From contig NZ_CP095550.1 of assembly GCF_023078335.1 (NCBI RefSeq), positions 1,718,001-1,782,000 on the forward strand: a stretch of DNA of 64,000 nucleotides. The letters run 5' to 3'. A program made the translations under genes and the position numbers. This DNA comes from Metabacillus endolithicus (GTDB lineage: Bacteria > Bacillota > Bacilli > Bacillales > Bacillaceae). The notes beneath the pieces were generated by a model, which did no database searches, had not been told where the DNA came from, and saw only the letters and a program-made list of their open reading frames with translations. Every line of letters starts with the position of its first letter. The first letter of the stretch is position 1. Positions 45,768 to 58,028 of the stretch are shown piece by piece.

Positions 45768-47597
45768 TCAATATACATCGCGTTGATAGCGTTTATTTTG
45801 TTTCATATCTGCAAGATAGGCCTCAGCTTTTTCACGGCTTAATCCGCCTTCTTTTTCAATAATGTCGATAAGTGTGTTATTAACATCTTTCGCCATATGA
45901 TTTTTATCACCGCAAACGTACACAACAGCCCCTTCTTCAAGCCATTGGAACAACTCTTTGCTGTGCTCTTGCATGCGATTCTGTACATAAACTTTCTCGT
46001 CTTGATCACGTGAAAAAGCAACATCCATTCTCGTTAACACACCATCTTTAATCCATTTTTGCCATTCTGTTTGGTAGAGAAAATCTGTTACAAAATGTTG
46101 ATCACCGAAGAACATCCACGATTTACCTTCTGCACCGATTTCTTCACGCTCTTGCATAAATGCACGGAACGGCGCAACACCAGTACCAGGTCCAACCATT
46201 ATAATTGGTGTATCAGGATTTTGTGGTAGTCTAAAGTTTTGATTTTTTTGGATATACACAGGTAATGTATCACCTGGTTGCAGGCGTTCTGCTACTTGAG
46301 TTGATGCCACACCTTTACGCTTGCGACCATGTGTTTCATATCGAACAGCCCCAATTGTTAGATGAACTTCCTCAGGATTTGCAGCTAAACTACTTGCAAT
46401 AGAATATAGACGAACTGGCATTTTACGTAGAACTCCAGCGAAATCCTGTGCAGATACTTCCCATGGACCAAAGTCACGAATTAAATCTAATAGGTCACGA
46501 CCATCAATATATGCTTTTATAGAATCCCTGTTTGATACAAGTGATTGTAAATCTTTATTAGAATTAAGCTGTGCTGCTTTTTCAACAACAGGTTTCGTTA
46601 ACGTGGCAATTTCAACCCTTGAGCTTAATGCCTCTTTCAATGTTACTTCTTCATTATTCACTGTAACTTTTTCAGTTGCATCCCATTTTACCGCTTCAAG
46701 AATAAGGTCAACAAGTTCAGGATCATTTTCCGGGTAAACACCTAGTGCATCACCTGGCTCAAATGTAAGTCCAGATCCTTCTAATGACAACTCAAGATGA
46801 CGCGTTTCTTTATTAGAGCCGCGACCATTTAGGTTTAGGTTTTCAAGAACCTCTGCTTTAAATGGATTTGTTCTTGAGTAAGCTGATTCTAAAGCTTGAG
46901 AAGCAGGGGCAGCTGCTTCTTGCGATTGAACAGGTTCTGTTCCCGCAGCTTGCGCTTCATCAAGACCAGCTAAAACTCCGGCAATCCACTCAGCTGCAGG
47001 CTCATCAAAGTCTAAATCACAATCAATACGTGGATAAAGACGAGTTCCACCAAGGTCTTCTAAACGTTGATCAAATTCTTTTCCTGTATGACAGAAAAAC
47101 TCATAAGAGCTATCACCAAGCGAAAGAACTGAGTAACGAAGTTCATCAAGCTTTGGAGCTCGTTTACCATGAAGGAATTCATGGAAAGAAATTGCATTAT
47201 CCGGTGGATCTCCCTCGCCATGTGTACTTACTACAATAAGAAGATTCTCTACCTTCTTTAAGCTGTTTGGTTTAAAATCACTCATTGATGAAACGGTTAC
47301 TTTATAACCACGACTCTCGAGTTCTTTTCCTGCCTTATTTGCAAGACCCTGGGCATTACCAGTTTGAGAACCAAATAGAATCGTAACATCCTTAGATACT
47401 GGCTTTACATTTACTGGAACAACAGCCTCTACTACCGGCGCTTCGGGAGCAGCCGTAACATTAGCAGAACCAGCTTGTGTAGCAGCTAGATACCCACTCA
47501 ACCAGACTTTTTGAGATTCCGTCAAGGTTGGCAGAAGACGATTAAGGAGCTCTACTTGCTCCTGATTAAACGGACTGTTCATTACCTGAAGTTGCAA
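45768..47597 (-). CDS. cysJ: Sulfite reductase flavoprotein alpha subunit
   Basis: NADPH-dependent electron donor for CysI. About 609 residues: flavodoxin-like FMN domain (about 65-205; FGSQTGNAQGLANKAG, STHGEGDPPDN, SLGDSSYEFFC), linker, FAD domain (RLYSIASSLAANPEEVHLT), NADPH domain (MVGPGTGVAPFRAFMQ, CGDKNHMAKDV) and C-terminal YQRDVY. TTG 47597 is chosen because it gives MQLQVMNSPFNQEQ, the start of the B. subtilis protein, after GTGAGGTG; an ATG four codons upstream overlaps that ribosome site. Confidence 0.96.
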   Translation of the reverse strand: MQLQVMNSPFNQEQVELLNRLLPTLTESQKVWLSGYLAATQAGSANVTAAPEAPVVEAVVPVNVKPVSKDVTILFGSQTGNAQGLANKAGKELESRGYKVTVSSMSDFKPNSLKKVENLLIVVSTHGEGDPPDNAISFHEFLHGKRAPKLDELRYSVLSLGDSSYEFFCHTGKEFDQRLEDLGGTRLYPRIDCDLDFDEPAAEWIAGVLAGLDEAQAAGTEPVQSQEAAAPASQALESAYSRTNPFKAEVLENLNLNGRGSNKETRHLELSLEGSGLTFEPGDALGVYPENDPELVDLILEAVKWDATEKVTVNNEEVTLKEALSSRVEIATLTKPVVEKAAQLNSNKDLQSLVSNRDSIKAYIDGRDLLDLIRDFGPWEVSAQDFAGVLRKMPVRLYSIASSLAANPEEVHLTIGAVRYETHGRKRKGVASTQVAERLQPGDTLPVYIQKNQNFRLPQNPDTPIIMVGPGTGVAPFRAFMQEREEIGAEGKSWMFFGDQHFVTDFLYQTEWQKWIKDGVLTRMDVAFSRDQDEKVYVQNRMQEHSKELFQWLEEGAVVYVCGDKNHMAKDVNNTLIDIIEKEGGLSREKAEAYLADMKQNKRYQRDVY

Positions 47598-47826
47598 CAA
47601 AATCCACACCTCACAAAATTTACTTGTACAAATTATTCATAATTACTAGTTTCCATTATTTTAGTCTCACTGACAAGTGAAAAATATAATTCATTTTACC
47701 ACAACTCATTATTCCTATCAATAAAGTTGGAATTTAATTGTGTGAAGAATGAAAAAGTTTTTGACAAGTTTGTGAGGATTGATGTTGTTTATTATGTGAT
47801 ACTTTTTGTTAAAAGGAAAACTTTGT

Positions 47827-47955
47827 TCGTTCCATTGCACTCCAGACACTCGCTTTCCGCGGGGAGGAAGCTGAGCCTCCTCGTCTTCGCCTGCGGGGTC
47901 TCAGCCTTTCCTCTACCTCCCGCAGGAGTCGAGTGTCTTCCGTTCCATTCCACTA
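47827..47955. repeat. Long GC-rich interspersed palindrome
   Basis: Outer arms AGACACTCG and CGAGTGTCT (47844-47852, 47930-47938) enclose CGCGGGGAGG with CCTCCCGCAG and GAGGAAGCTGAG with CTCAGCCTTTCCTC, a nested cruciform of about 95 bp. It is far richer in GC than its surroundings. Elements with this core are common between genes of many Bacillaceae. The rest of the 450-bp gap between cysJ and the amidase gene shows no ORF. Confidence 0.85.
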
Positions 47956-48060
47956 TCGTTATATAATAGAGTCAAAGTAAAAAATTTTAAACATAAATCC
48001 TCTTAAAAATACCCGTACTAAGCCAAAGCCAAAAAGTACCTATTCAAGGAGAATTCACCT

Positions 48061-49455
48061 ATGCACCAATTAAATTGGCTCGATGCCACTGAACAGGCTT
48101 ATCTTATTAAAACCAAACAAATTTCAGCTGCAGAATTAGTTTCCCATACAATTGACTTAATAGAAGAGTTAAATCCCAAATTAAATGCTGTCACACATAA
48201 ATTGTATGAAGACAGGTTACCATCAACTGAATCCGGTCCTTTTGCAGGTGTTCCGTTCCTTATGAAGGATTTGGATTTTTTTGCAAACACCCCCTACACA
48301 GCAGGATCTACATATCTTAAAAACTTTATTGCCCCTGCTGATAGTGAGTACTCATCACGAATCCGTCAACAAACGGGGCTTATCACAATCGGAAAAACAA
48401 ATACCTGTGAGTTTGGACTAGTACCGACTACAGAGCCTTTACAATATGGTCCAACGAGAAATCCCTGGAATCCAACCTACACAGTTGGAGGCTCAAGCGG
48501 AGGAGCTGCGGCTGCCGTTGCAGCTGGAATTGTTCCAATGGCACATGCTTCGGACGGGGGAGGATCCATTCGAATTCCCGCTTCTTGTTGTGGAGTTTTT
48601 GGCCTAAAAGTAAGTAGAGGTAGAATTCCAAAAAACCCTGATCCGGTTGGCCTCGGAGTTAATCATGTGATTACGCGGACTGTTCGAGATAGTGCTGGAC
48701 TTCTTGATGCTACATATGGAAATAATCCTGGTGACCCATTCTCTGTATCACAACCAAGTGATTCATTTGTCACTGAGTCAACCAAAGAACCTAGGAAATT
48801 AAAAATAGCTGTTTTACAAACCGGATTTAACGGTAAAAAGATTCATCCTGATTGTGAAGATGCTGTTTTAGATGCAGCAAATCTCTGTCAATCTCTTGGC
48901 CATGATGTTGAGGAGGGATTTCCTACTATTCATGTTGATCAATATAATCGAGCATTCCAAGTGCTTTGGCAATCATCCTTTTCACAAGGAATACATTCTT
49001 TAACAAATTTAACTGGAAGAGCTCCGAAGCAAGAAGAACTAGAACCTTATACTTGGGAAGTTTTACACTGCGGGAATTCATACAGAGCAACAGAGTATCT
49101 TGCTGCGCTTAGCTACATGCAGCAAGTAACAAAAGAAGTTGCCCAATTTTTCACCAACTACGATCTCCTGTTAACTCCAACTCTTAGTGAGCCACCTTTA
49201 AGAATCGGTGAGTTATGTTATAAAGGTAATATAGATGAGTATGTTAACAGACTAAATGAATGGGTGCCCTACACCCCACTCGCGAATACAACAGGCTGTC
49301 CGGCGATGTCCGTTCCATTATTTTGGAATAAAGATAACTTACCTATTGGTGTTCAGTTTATGGCACCGCTTGGAGATGAAGCTACTCTGTTTCAGCTTGC
49401 TGGACAGCTTGAGCGAGAACGGCCTTGGAAGGATATTAAACCTACTATTATATAG
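48061..49455 (+). CDS. Amidase-signature family hydrolase
   Basis: A 464-residue Ser-cisSer-Lys amidase. Catalytic Lys in [10 protein letters not shown], cis-Ser and Ser in [10 protein letters not shown] and [16 protein letters not shown] GatA role is unlikely since no gatC/gatB accompany it; it resembles stand-alone amidases acting on small amides. AAGGAG lies 9 nt before the ATG. Single gene on the + strand. Confidence 0.9.
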   Translation: MHQLNWLDATEQAYLIKTKQISAAELVSHTIDLIEELNPKLNAVTHKLYEDRLPSTESGPFAGVPFLMKDLDFFANTPYTAGSTYLKNFIAPADSEYSSRIRQQTGLITIGKTNTCEFGLVPTTEPLQYGPTRNPWNPTYTVGGSSGGAAAAVAAGIVPMAHASDGGGSIRIPASCCGVFGLKVSRGRIPKNPDPVGLGVNHVITRTVRDSAGLLDATYGNNPGDPFSVSQPSDSFVTESTKEPRKLKIAVLQTGFNGKKIHPDCEDAVLDAANLCQSLGHDVEEGFPTIHVDQYNRAFQVLWQSSFSQGIHSLTNLTGRAPKQEELEPYTWEVLHCGNSYRATEYLAALSYMQQVTKEVAQFFTNYDLLLTPTLSEPPLRIGELCYKGNIDEYVNRLNEWVPYTPLANTTGCPAMSVPLFWNKDNLPIGVQFMAPLGDEATLFQLAGQLERERPWKDIKPTII

Positions 49456-49456
49456 A

Positions 49457-49492
49457 AGAAAGTAGACGAAAAAATCGTCTACTTTTCCTTTT
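49457..49492. terminator. Bidirectional terminator between amidase and licT-like genes
   Basis: AAAGTAGACGA pairs with TCGTCTACTTT; T-rich on the + side (TTTTCC) and A/T-rich on the other. Confidence 0.85.
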
Positions 49493-50321
49493 ATCGATTA
49501 ATAACCCTCTCAATATGAATGGTCAAATATAGCTTTTCATCATTCGTTAACTCATAATCAAATTGTCTTTTCACATAATCATTAATTTTTTCCGTGCATT
49601 CATAAGCTTGTTTGTGTTTGTTTTTTACAGCTTCAAACAGGAAGTCGTCTTCACCTACCATATAGGTTTTGCTGTATAGTCTTTGAGCGAAAAACTTCAA
49701 GTGAGTGACAAATCGGAAAAAGTTAAGTGACTCTTCGTTAAAATCCATCTTAAAGTGATATTTAACAATTTTCAAAATGTCTTGCATCGTTTTTGTAATG
49801 TTTACGATATTAGGCATTTCTTCATTTAGCTCTGCATTCACAATATGCATGGCAATAAAGCCAGCCTCATCCTCAGGTAATGTAACATCAAGCTTTTCCT
49901 TAATCATGCCCAGTGCTTCTAAACCAAGAGAAAATTCATCTTTATATAACTTTTTGATTTCCCATAGCAAAGCATTTCTTATATCGAGGCCTTTTTTATT
50001 ACGTTCAATGGCAAAATTAATGTGATCTGTAAGTGAAACATAAATGCTATCATTTAATTCTCTTCCAAGCCTACTTTTTGCCTTTTTTATGATTTCTTCT
50101 GTTACTTCCATAAGCTCAAGTGAAACTTCATATAATAATGTTTTAAAACGTTCTGACATATCTTTATTTTTCAGTGTGAACACTTTCTCAATTTTGTCAT
50201 CATCTATTTCGTCACCAGGTCTTTTTTGAAAAGCAAGACCTTTCCCCATGATAACAAGCTCTATATTTTCTTCATTAAATGCACTTACTACATTATTGTT
50301 AAATACCTTTTCTATTTTCAT
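49491..50321 (-). CDS. licT: BglG/LicT-family transcriptional antiterminator
   Basis: A 276-residue RNA-binding regulator. N-terminal CAT domain (1-55; KIEKVFNNNVVSAFNEENIE, GKGLAFQKRPGDEID), then PRD1 (about 70-170; SLTDHINFAIER, with conserved His) and PRD2 (about 175-276; FVTHLKFFAQRL, LTIHIERVI). It binds the RAT in the bglP leader and prevents termination when beta-glucosides are present, PTS phosphorylation of its His residues setting activity. It is third in its own target operon, giving positive autoregulation. Confidence 0.93.
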   Translation of the reverse strand: MKIEKVFNNNVVSAFNEENIELVIMGKGLAFQKRPGDEIDDDKIEKVFTLKNKDMSERFKTLLYEVSLELMEVTEEIIKKAKSRLGRELNDSIYVSLTDHINFAIERNKKGLDIRNALLWEIKKLYKDEFSLGLEALGMIKEKLDVTLPEDEAGFIAMHIVNAELNEEMPNIVNITKTMQDILKIVKYHFKMDFNEESLNFFRFVTHLKFFAQRLYSKTYMVGEDDFLFEAVKNKHKQAYECTEKINDYVKRQFDYELTNDEKLYLTIHIERVINR

Positions 50322-50456
50322 ATAACCACCTAAACTTTTTATGGTTTATTTGTCAAACAGATTTTCTCGTATAAGCTCTACTTTACCGTATTATAAGTTA
50401 TACCATTCTCCATGACTACTTCTAAAGATTATAGGAGAAACCCTGTACTAATAGAA

Positions 50457-50478
50457 GGAAAGCTGTTGTCAGCTTTCC
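50457..50478 (-). terminator. Hairpin between bglH and licT
   Basis: GGAAAGCTG pairs with CAGCTTTCC around a four-base loop; T tail is weak, so read-through into licT is likely. Confidence 0.55.
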
Positions 50479-50560
50479 CCTTATATCATGATGACCCGAA
50501 AGTATTCTCCATTAGTCTATCACATGCTTGAACCATCTTTTCTTTTGAAAATGCAACTTT

Positions 50561-51996
<1,436 letters not shown>

Positions 51997-52051
51997 TCAT
52001 GAAAAATCAAGGAGAGAAAGCCGCAAGGGACTAACTACTCCTTATTACTAG

Positions 52052-53977
52052 TTAATTTATTGTAAAAACACAGTCACCAGTTTTCACTTGTTTCTCTGGT
52101 GTTAAGTTTAGGGTAAACTCTTTATGATTCGTTACAACAACAGGTGTTGTTAATGGTTTTCCTGCTTCCTTAATCTTATCCATCTCAAACTCTATTAATA
52201 ATTGACCTTTTTCTACGCGATCACCTTGAGAAACATGAGCTGTAAAGTACCTTCCTTCTAATTGCACAGTATCCATCCCAATATGAATTAGAATATCTAC
52301 ACCCGATTCAGTCGTAATGCCAACTGCATGATTAGTTGGGAACAAAGCTGTCACGATACCAGAAGCAGGAGCAAGTAATTTCCCCTCACTTGGCTCAATT
52401 GCAATTCCGTTGCCAAGAGCACCTGATGCGAATGCTTCATCTTTTACATCTGATAGATCTATCACTTCACCAGAAAGTGGACTATGAATTTGTACTTGTT
52501 GTGTGTTTTTCTTTACTGAATTCTTTGTAATAGTTACTGCAGCTTCTGTTTTAGCAGTTTCTGTTTCAGTTGATTGTTCTTTGCCAATCCCACCAAACAT
52601 TAATGTTAAAATAAATGCTGCGACAAAACCTACTACAATTGCAATTAGTGCACCCCATAGATCCATTCCAAGTCCTTCAGGGCTGATATATGATGGAATT
52701 CCAAACACTCCAAGACCACCAATAATATAACCTTTAACATTCGTAAGTCCTATGATCGCTCCACCAATTCCTCCACCGATACAGCTAATAATAAATGGTT
52801 TCTTTAACGGAAGTGTAACCCCGTAAATAGCGGCTTCAGTTACTCCAAAGATACCTGAAATAAACGCTGGAATACTTAACGTTTTTAACTTTTGATTTTT
52901 TGTTTTTACCATAATTGCTAGTACTGCACCAATTTGCGCAAATGATGCCGCGAAAACTAACGCTAAGATTGTATCAAAGCCCATCGTTGCAACGTTGTTA
53001 ATTGCAATTGGTACTAATCCCCAGTGAAGACCGAAAATAACGATTACCTGCCATAATCCTCCAAGAATGATACCTGCAATAACAGGACTTAAGTTATAAA
53101 GGAATAACGTTCCTTGACCTAATAAATTAGATGCCCATGTCGCTACTGGACCGATAAGTAAGAATGTAACTGGTACAACGATTAATAATGTTAATAAAGG
53201 CACTACAAACAATTTAATTACATCAGGTATAACTGATTTAAGCCATTTTTCAACTTTAGCTGCAAAATAAGTAGCTAAAATAATTGGAATAACAGATGAT
53301 GAGTAAGACATTAAAATAACTGGAATTCCTAAAAAGGTTATGAAGATTGGTGATTCAAATATTGTTCCAGCAAACACGGTGTAAAGTGGTTCTCCTGCCG
53401 TTAATCCGGATAATGTTGGATAAACCAACGCAGAACCTATCGCCATTCCTATAAACGGAGTTCCACCAAATTTCTTAATTGCTGTATATCCTAAGAAAAT
53501 TGGTAAGAAATAAAAGAGTGCATCACCAGTTGCATTTAATATTTGATATGTCCCAGACGTATTGGTTAACCAGCCAAGTGCTACAAATAAAGCGTTAAAA
53601 CCTTTGATCATCCCTGATGCTGCTAACACACCTAGAACTGGAGTAAAAATACTTGAAACAATATCGATAAAGCGACTTAACATAGAGCCTTTAGGACCTT
53701 CTTCTTTTTCTTCAACAGGTGATTGTCCTTGAAATCCACCTTCCGCCACAACTGCTTTGTAAACATCCGGTACATGATTCCCAATAACCACTTGATATTG
53801 CCCACCGCTTTTCATAACAGTTACAACATCATCCATATTTTTTAGTACTTCTGTATTTGCCTTTGATTCATCTTTTAATTTAAAACGTAATCTAGTAATA
53901 CAATGCACGACACTGGAAACGTTTTCTTTTCCGCCGACATTTGAGAGTATATCTTTAGCCAACTGCTCGTATTTCAT
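52052..53977 (-). CDS. bglP: PTS beta-glucoside-specific enzyme IIBCA
   Basis: A 641-residue sugar permease and kinase. EIIB (1-90) with phospho-Cys26 in VVHCITRLRFKLKD; EIIC (about 105-470) with ten or so membrane helices; EIIA (about 500-641) with phospho-His in DILIHIGMDTVQLEG. Domain order B-C-A is typical for aryl-beta-glucosides and salicin. First gene of bglP-bglH-licT, behind a CRE and a RAT/terminator. Confidence 0.95.
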   Translation of the reverse strand: MKYEQLAKDILSNVGGKENVSSVVHCITRLRFKLKDESKANTEVLKNMDDVVTVMKSGGQYQVVIGNHVPDVYKAVVAEGGFQGQSPVEEKEEGPKGSMLSRFIDIVSSIFTPVLGVLAASGMIKGFNALFVALGWLTNTSGTYQILNATGDALFYFLPIFLGYTAIKKFGGTPFIGMAIGSALVYPTLSGLTAGEPLYTVFAGTIFESPIFITFLGIPVILMSYSSSVIPIILATYFAAKVEKWLKSVIPDVIKLFVVPLLTLLIVVPVTFLLIGPVATWASNLLGQGTLFLYNLSPVIAGIILGGLWQVIVIFGLHWGLVPIAINNVATMGFDTILALVFAASFAQIGAVLAIMVKTKNQKLKTLSIPAFISGIFGVTEAAIYGVTLPLKKPFIISCIGGGIGGAIIGLTNVKGYIIGGLGVFGIPSYISPEGLGMDLWGALIAIVVGFVAAFILTLMFGGIGKEQSTETETAKTEAAVTITKNSVKKNTQQVQIHSPLSGEVIDLSDVKDEAFASGALGNGIAIEPSEGKLLAPASGIVTALFPTNHAVGITTESGVDILIHIGMDTVQLEGRYFTAHVSQGDRVEKGQLLIEFEMDKIKEAGKPLTTPVVVTNHKEFTLNLTPEKQVKTGDCVFTIN

Positions 53978-54013
53978 GAGCTGTCCCTTCTTTCATCTTA
54001 ATTTTAGACAAAT

Positions 54014-54080
54014 AAAAAACCTGAGCCGAATAGCACACAAATATCGCGAATATTGTGTCACTATTCAGTCCAGGTTATGC
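54014..54080 (-). terminator. Antitermination terminator in the bglP leader
   Basis: AACCTGGACTGAATAG on the minus strand pairs with CTATTCGGCTCAGGTT across an inner stem of ACACAA with TTGTGT; TTTTTTATTTG follows. Its 5' arm overlaps the RAT, so the two folds exclude each other. Confidence 0.9.
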
Positions 54081-54100
54081 CCACTTAAGGTAACATTCCT
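54072..54100 (-). promoter_or_regulatory. Ribonucleic antiterminator (RAT) site
   Basis: A 29-nt imperfect palindrome that starts AGGAATGTTAC and ends GGCATAACCT on the minus strand, matching the LicT/SacY RAT pattern. The licT-like product of the same operon should bind here. Confidence 0.87.
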
Positions 54101-54134
54101 ATAACGGAATATGTGTTATTTATTTGTTATATGT

Positions 54135-54171
54135 AATTTATCATGGGTATAGATTAATGTCAACGCTTTCT
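54135..54171 (-). promoter_or_regulatory. bgl promoter with catabolite-response element
   Basis: CRE AGAAAGCGTTGACA (54158-54171) matches TGWAANCGNTNWCA at 13 of 14 positions. Its right end is the -35 TTGACA; a -10 TAAATT lies 17 bp on. CcpA should therefore block polymerase when glucose is present. Confidence 0.82.
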
Positions 54172-54249
54172 TTTATTATTTTTTCTAGTTTAATAGACTT
54201 TGGAACTAAATATAAAAAAAGAGATCTCACATGACCTCCTTTTCTTAAA

Positions 54250-54894
54250 TCAACTATTCGCTTTTAATAGCTCACTACCCTTTTCTCTGAAGCTTGTATC
54301 ACCAATTTTTTCAACTTGCGGCTTACCTGATGGATAACTTACAACCGAAACACTGCAATTTTCATGTACTGTGAATTCTTTGCTGTTTGTTACCTGGATG
54401 ATATAGTTACCAATTGTTACACCATGAGAAAAAATCAAAATGTTTCCACCTTCTGAAGCATGATTTTCAACAATTTCATTAATTGCTTGTTCAGTTCTCG
54501 CAAATAACTGTGCGTAAGTTTCGCCTTCAGGAGCACAAGCATTAACATCAAGGCTGAATAATTTTTCGAGGGCATCTCCATAAAGATTGGGAATTTCATC
54601 TTCTAATAAAGCTTCTAACACTCCAAAATTCATTTCCTTTAATCGTGCATCAGGGTTTAAAGGTATGTCACGATCACCGATGGCATATTTAGCTGTGTCG
54701 AGTACTCTCTGACTGTCACTTGCATAGGCTGCAATAAATTCAATATCAGATAAGCCCTTTCCTACTGATTTAGCTTGTAAAATTCCTTTTTCAGTAAGTG
54801 GTGAATCGCAGAAACCTTGCATTCTTCGTTCCACATTATATTGAGTTTCTCCGTGGCGGACAAAATAAAGAGTTAGTTTGTTTTCTGTTGCCAT
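54250..54894 (-). CDS. Histidine phosphatase, phosphoglycerate-mutase-like (PhoE/YhfR type)
   Basis: A 214-residue acid phosphatase of the branch-2 histidine phosphatase fold. Catalytic His in YFVRHGETQYNVERRMQG, Glu in LKEMNFGVLEA, second His in ILIFSHGVTIGNYI. Broad phosphomonoesters are the usual substrates. Single gene following the bgl promoter region on the same strand. Confidence 0.9.
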   Translation of the reverse strand: MATENKLTLYFVRHGETQYNVERRMQGFCDSPLTEKGILQAKSVGKGLSDIEFIAAYASDSQRVLDTAKYAIGDRDIPLNPDARLKEMNFGVLEALLEDEIPNLYGDALEKLFSLDVNACAPEGETYAQLFARTEQAINEIVENHASEGGNILIFSHGVTIGNYIIQVTNSKEFTVHENCSVSVVSYPSGKPQVEKIGDTSFREKGSELLKANS

Positions 54895-55029
54895 TTATGA
54901 ACACATCCTTTTTTTCAGTCTCGGTCTACGAAAGGTTTTACCCTAATAATGACATTATGACCATTATAATCCTCTTCTAATGGTGTCACAATGAAAACAT
55001 ACTTTATTCTTACTTACCCTTGAAACAAG

Positions 55030-55062
55030 AAAAAAGCATAACCTTAGTGGCTATGCCCTTTT
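55030..55062 (-). terminator. Terminator after the hybrid kinase
   Basis: GGGCATAGCC pairs with GGTTATGCTT; TTTTTC follows on the minus strand. Confidence 0.75.
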
Positions 55063-55073
55063 CAACATTAAAA

Positions 55074-56961
55074 CTATTTAACCACACTCTCTCGGTTATA
55101 GACGATATACTTAATCGTACTCTCCAGTACATTGCGGATTTCATCTAAGTGAATTGGCTTTTTAATATAAGCAAAGCAGTACCTCTTCAGAAGCTTGTTT
55201 TATCGTTGATTCCATTGCATCCGCACTAACTGCTATAACAGGAATGTCTTTTGTTACAGGATTTGATTTAATATGTTTTAATGCTTCGAACCCATTCATA
55301 TCTGGCAAAGCGATGTCTAGTAAAACAATATCAGGCATTAGTTCTATAACTTGCTTTATTCCTTCTTTTCCAGAAGTTACACACTGTAAATCAATGGTTT
55401 GAATAATACGGAGCATGGATCTCATTACATCGATATTATCCGTGTTATCTTCAATATATAGAACCCTCAAAGGTTGGCTTAAAGGAAACAATTGCTCCTC
55501 ATCTATATTTTGCATAATGCCTTCAGATTGTTTATTCAGCTTTTTAAAGGAAACCCAGAAAGTTGAGCCTTTTCCTTTTTCCGTTGTCACACCGTAGTTT
55601 CCGTTCATTCTCTTCGTTAGCTGTGAAACAATCGCTAGTCCTATACCGGTACCCTTCCAGTTATTCATTGTACTTTTACTTCTATAAAAAGGCTCATAAA
55701 TAAGATCCAGATCTTCATGCTCGATTCCAATTCCACTGTCCTTGACGTTAATTTTTACTTCTTCGCTTTCTTTTTCATAATCACAATAAATATGAACGGT
55801 TCCATTTGTTCTGTTATACTTCATAGCATTATCTAATAAATTAGTCATAATTTGATTCAAACGCACTGGATCTGCTTCTATGAAAAGTTCTGATGGAACA
55901 CCGTCGAATTGGATATTAATATCAGACGTATTTGTTTCAAGAATAGATCCTACACAATCTTCTAGAAAAGATTTGACTTGTATTTCCTCTTTATGAATAT
56001 TGACTCTTCCTGTATCAATAGCCGTAAAATCTAATATTTCCTCAATCAAATTCAATAATTGTTCAGAGGCATTATAGATTTTGGATATTTTTTGATTCAG
56101 ATCCGAAGAATTTTTGTTCATTAATAATATTTGTGAGTAACCTTGAATCGTATTAAGAGGAGTTCGCAAATCATGACTCATTTGTGATAAGAAGACAGTT
56201 TTTGCAAGATTTGCTTTCTCTGCATTTAATTTTTCTAGTTCAAGAAACTTTTCACGCTCCAGTTGACGGGCATTTCCAACTAACAGTTCTTCATTTTTCT
56301 TCTTTAAAGAATTATTTTCTTTTTCTAAAATTTGTACCCTTTCTCTTTCTAAAGCTGGAAATGATATATATTTTTTATGATAAAAAGGTGATTTTTCAAT
56401 TACCTCATCCAACATGACATACTCATGAATTTTTAATAACTCATTTTGAAAAAAAGCAGGTGTAATATAGGCATTATAAGCACAAACAGAAATCGTATTT
56501 CTCCCCTGTAATAGTCGATCGACCTTACTCTCATATTTCCTTATCTCACTTATTTGCGAATCATCCGCTAAAATTTGTCCCCAAGTTCGGGTTCTATTAC
56601 CTTTTTCAAAGTTTGTTTGCAAAATTTCCTCTAGCTGCTGAAAGTTCTCATCTGCCTCAAACCCTTTTTCTGAAAGATAAAAATCTTCAATTGTCATAAA
56701 AAATATTAAGCTAATTTCCTCGTTTGAATATCCATTACTTACTAACAGATCAGTTATATAGGTATAAACACTCAATTTATCTAAAAGCAAGATTTTCTCC
56801 TGATATTGTATGCCTTGACTAACAAATTGATAAACAAGATCCAGGTACCTTTTCTCATCATTAAACATATATAAAATGTGGGCACCTTGTCCCTCTAGTT
56901 TATTTGTGAATTCTTTCAAAAAAGGCATGCTTCCCCACCTAGATGTTTTTCTTTCTTTCAT
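55074..56961 (-). CDS. Hybrid histidine kinase with MEDS/DcmR-like sensor and C-terminal receiver, frameshifted at the end
   Basis: About 628 residues, cytoplasmic. N-terminal MEDS-type sensor (about 20-190; GAHILYMFNDEKRYLDLVYQ), coiled coil (215-260), HisKA with phospho-His in FLSQMSHDLRTPLNTIQGYS, HATPase (NLLDNAMKYNRTNG, GTGIGLAIVSQLTKRM) and a receiver (LYIEDNTDNIDVM, VLLDIALPDMNG). The frame breaks at a CC (55182-55183); removing one base continues as YCFAYIKKPIHLDEIRNVLE, which supplies the receiver switch Lys, ending at 55074. MEDS kinases occur in sporulation or methanogen-type regulation; signal unknown. Confidence 0.85.
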
Positions 56962-57116
56962 TTGCCATCCCCCGTCCTAATATAGTTACTATGTTAATCA
57001 AACTTTTTTTATTATAGAAGAAAATATCATTGGAAATCGTTCAAAATTTTAACACTGTTAAGTTCTGAAAAGCTCCAAAGGAACATTTGGAAACCTCCTA
57101 GTTTCATAAGAAAACA

Positions 57117-57161
57117 TAAAAAAACTCTAAGTATCTCCTTATGGAGTAATTTAGAGTTTTT
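57117..57161 (-). terminator. Terminator after the LytTR regulator
   Basis: AAAACTCTAAATTACTCC pairs with GGAGATACTTAGAGTTTT; seven T on the minus strand. The stem overlaps the stop codon region. Confidence 0.85.
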
Positions 57162-57881
57162 CGGCTTCAAAGGAAAGTGCATGATATAAATTGTTTTTCT
57201 GTAGTTTAGATACATGGGCATAATGAGGATAGTTTCGAAAGTGAACAAAATGTGTATCACCTTCAAATGTGATATGTGATACATAATTTAAATTTACAAT
57301 AAATGACCGGTGCGTTCTAAAAAATTCATGATTCAACTTTTGTAAAATCGTATCTAACGACTCGTTTGTTTCATACTTCTGATCCACTGTATGAATAATG
57401 GTCTTACGACTATCTTTTTCTATTAAAACGATTCTAGAAAAATGGATGAAATGTGAGGTCCGGTCTACTGTAATCGGTAAAATTTGTTTTTTTCTACCTT
57501 TTGATTTGCAAGCAGTACATTTTTAGCTCTTTCTAGTGCGATGTATAACCGCTCTTTTTTAATAGGTTTTATCACATAGTCAACAGCATGTAGATCAAAA
57601 GCACTTACAGCATATTGATCAAAAGCTGTAATAAAAACAAATTGTAATTCTGGGGAGATTTTAAGACATGATGAAATGGCATCGATACCATTTAACTTTG
57701 GCATATGAATATCAGCAATAATAAGGTCAGGCTTTTTATTGCTGTTTATATCTAACAAACTTTCGCCATCTTTTGCAATCCCAACAATTTCAAAGCTATT
57801 CAGTGGCTCTAAAAAGGCACTTATAATTTGTTGGGAATCAATATCATCTTCTGCAATGACTACTTGAATTTTGGGATTCAT
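57151..57881 (-). CDS. LytTR-family response regulator, frameshifted
   Basis: A 243-residue regulator: receiver (1-120; EDDIDSQQIISAFLEPLN, acceptor Asp in LIIADIHMPKLNG, Lys in YVIKPIKKE) and a LytTR DNA-binding domain (about 140-240; HEFFRTHRSFIVNLNYV). The frame breaks at a T7 (57487-57493); adding one base gives KKQILPITVDRTSHFIHFSR and joins both halves. It lies 190 bp upstream of the MEDS hybrid kinase on the same strand and may be its partner. Confidence 0.87.
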
Positions 57882-58028
57882 ATTATGACCTCCTTTTCAA
57901 TCGGTTGATCATCTACTTTAAACTGAATCTCCTATTTATATTGTAACATGATAAAATTGCTTACTAAGTAGGAAATATTACCAACTTCATGAATAAACAA
58001 GATGGTCAATCAACACTATTTGTAGCTA

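Noticed and set aside
48061..49455. GatA subunit of the tRNA amidotransferase
   Set aside because: No gatC or gatB next to it and the gene stands alone; it fits a stand-alone amidase better.
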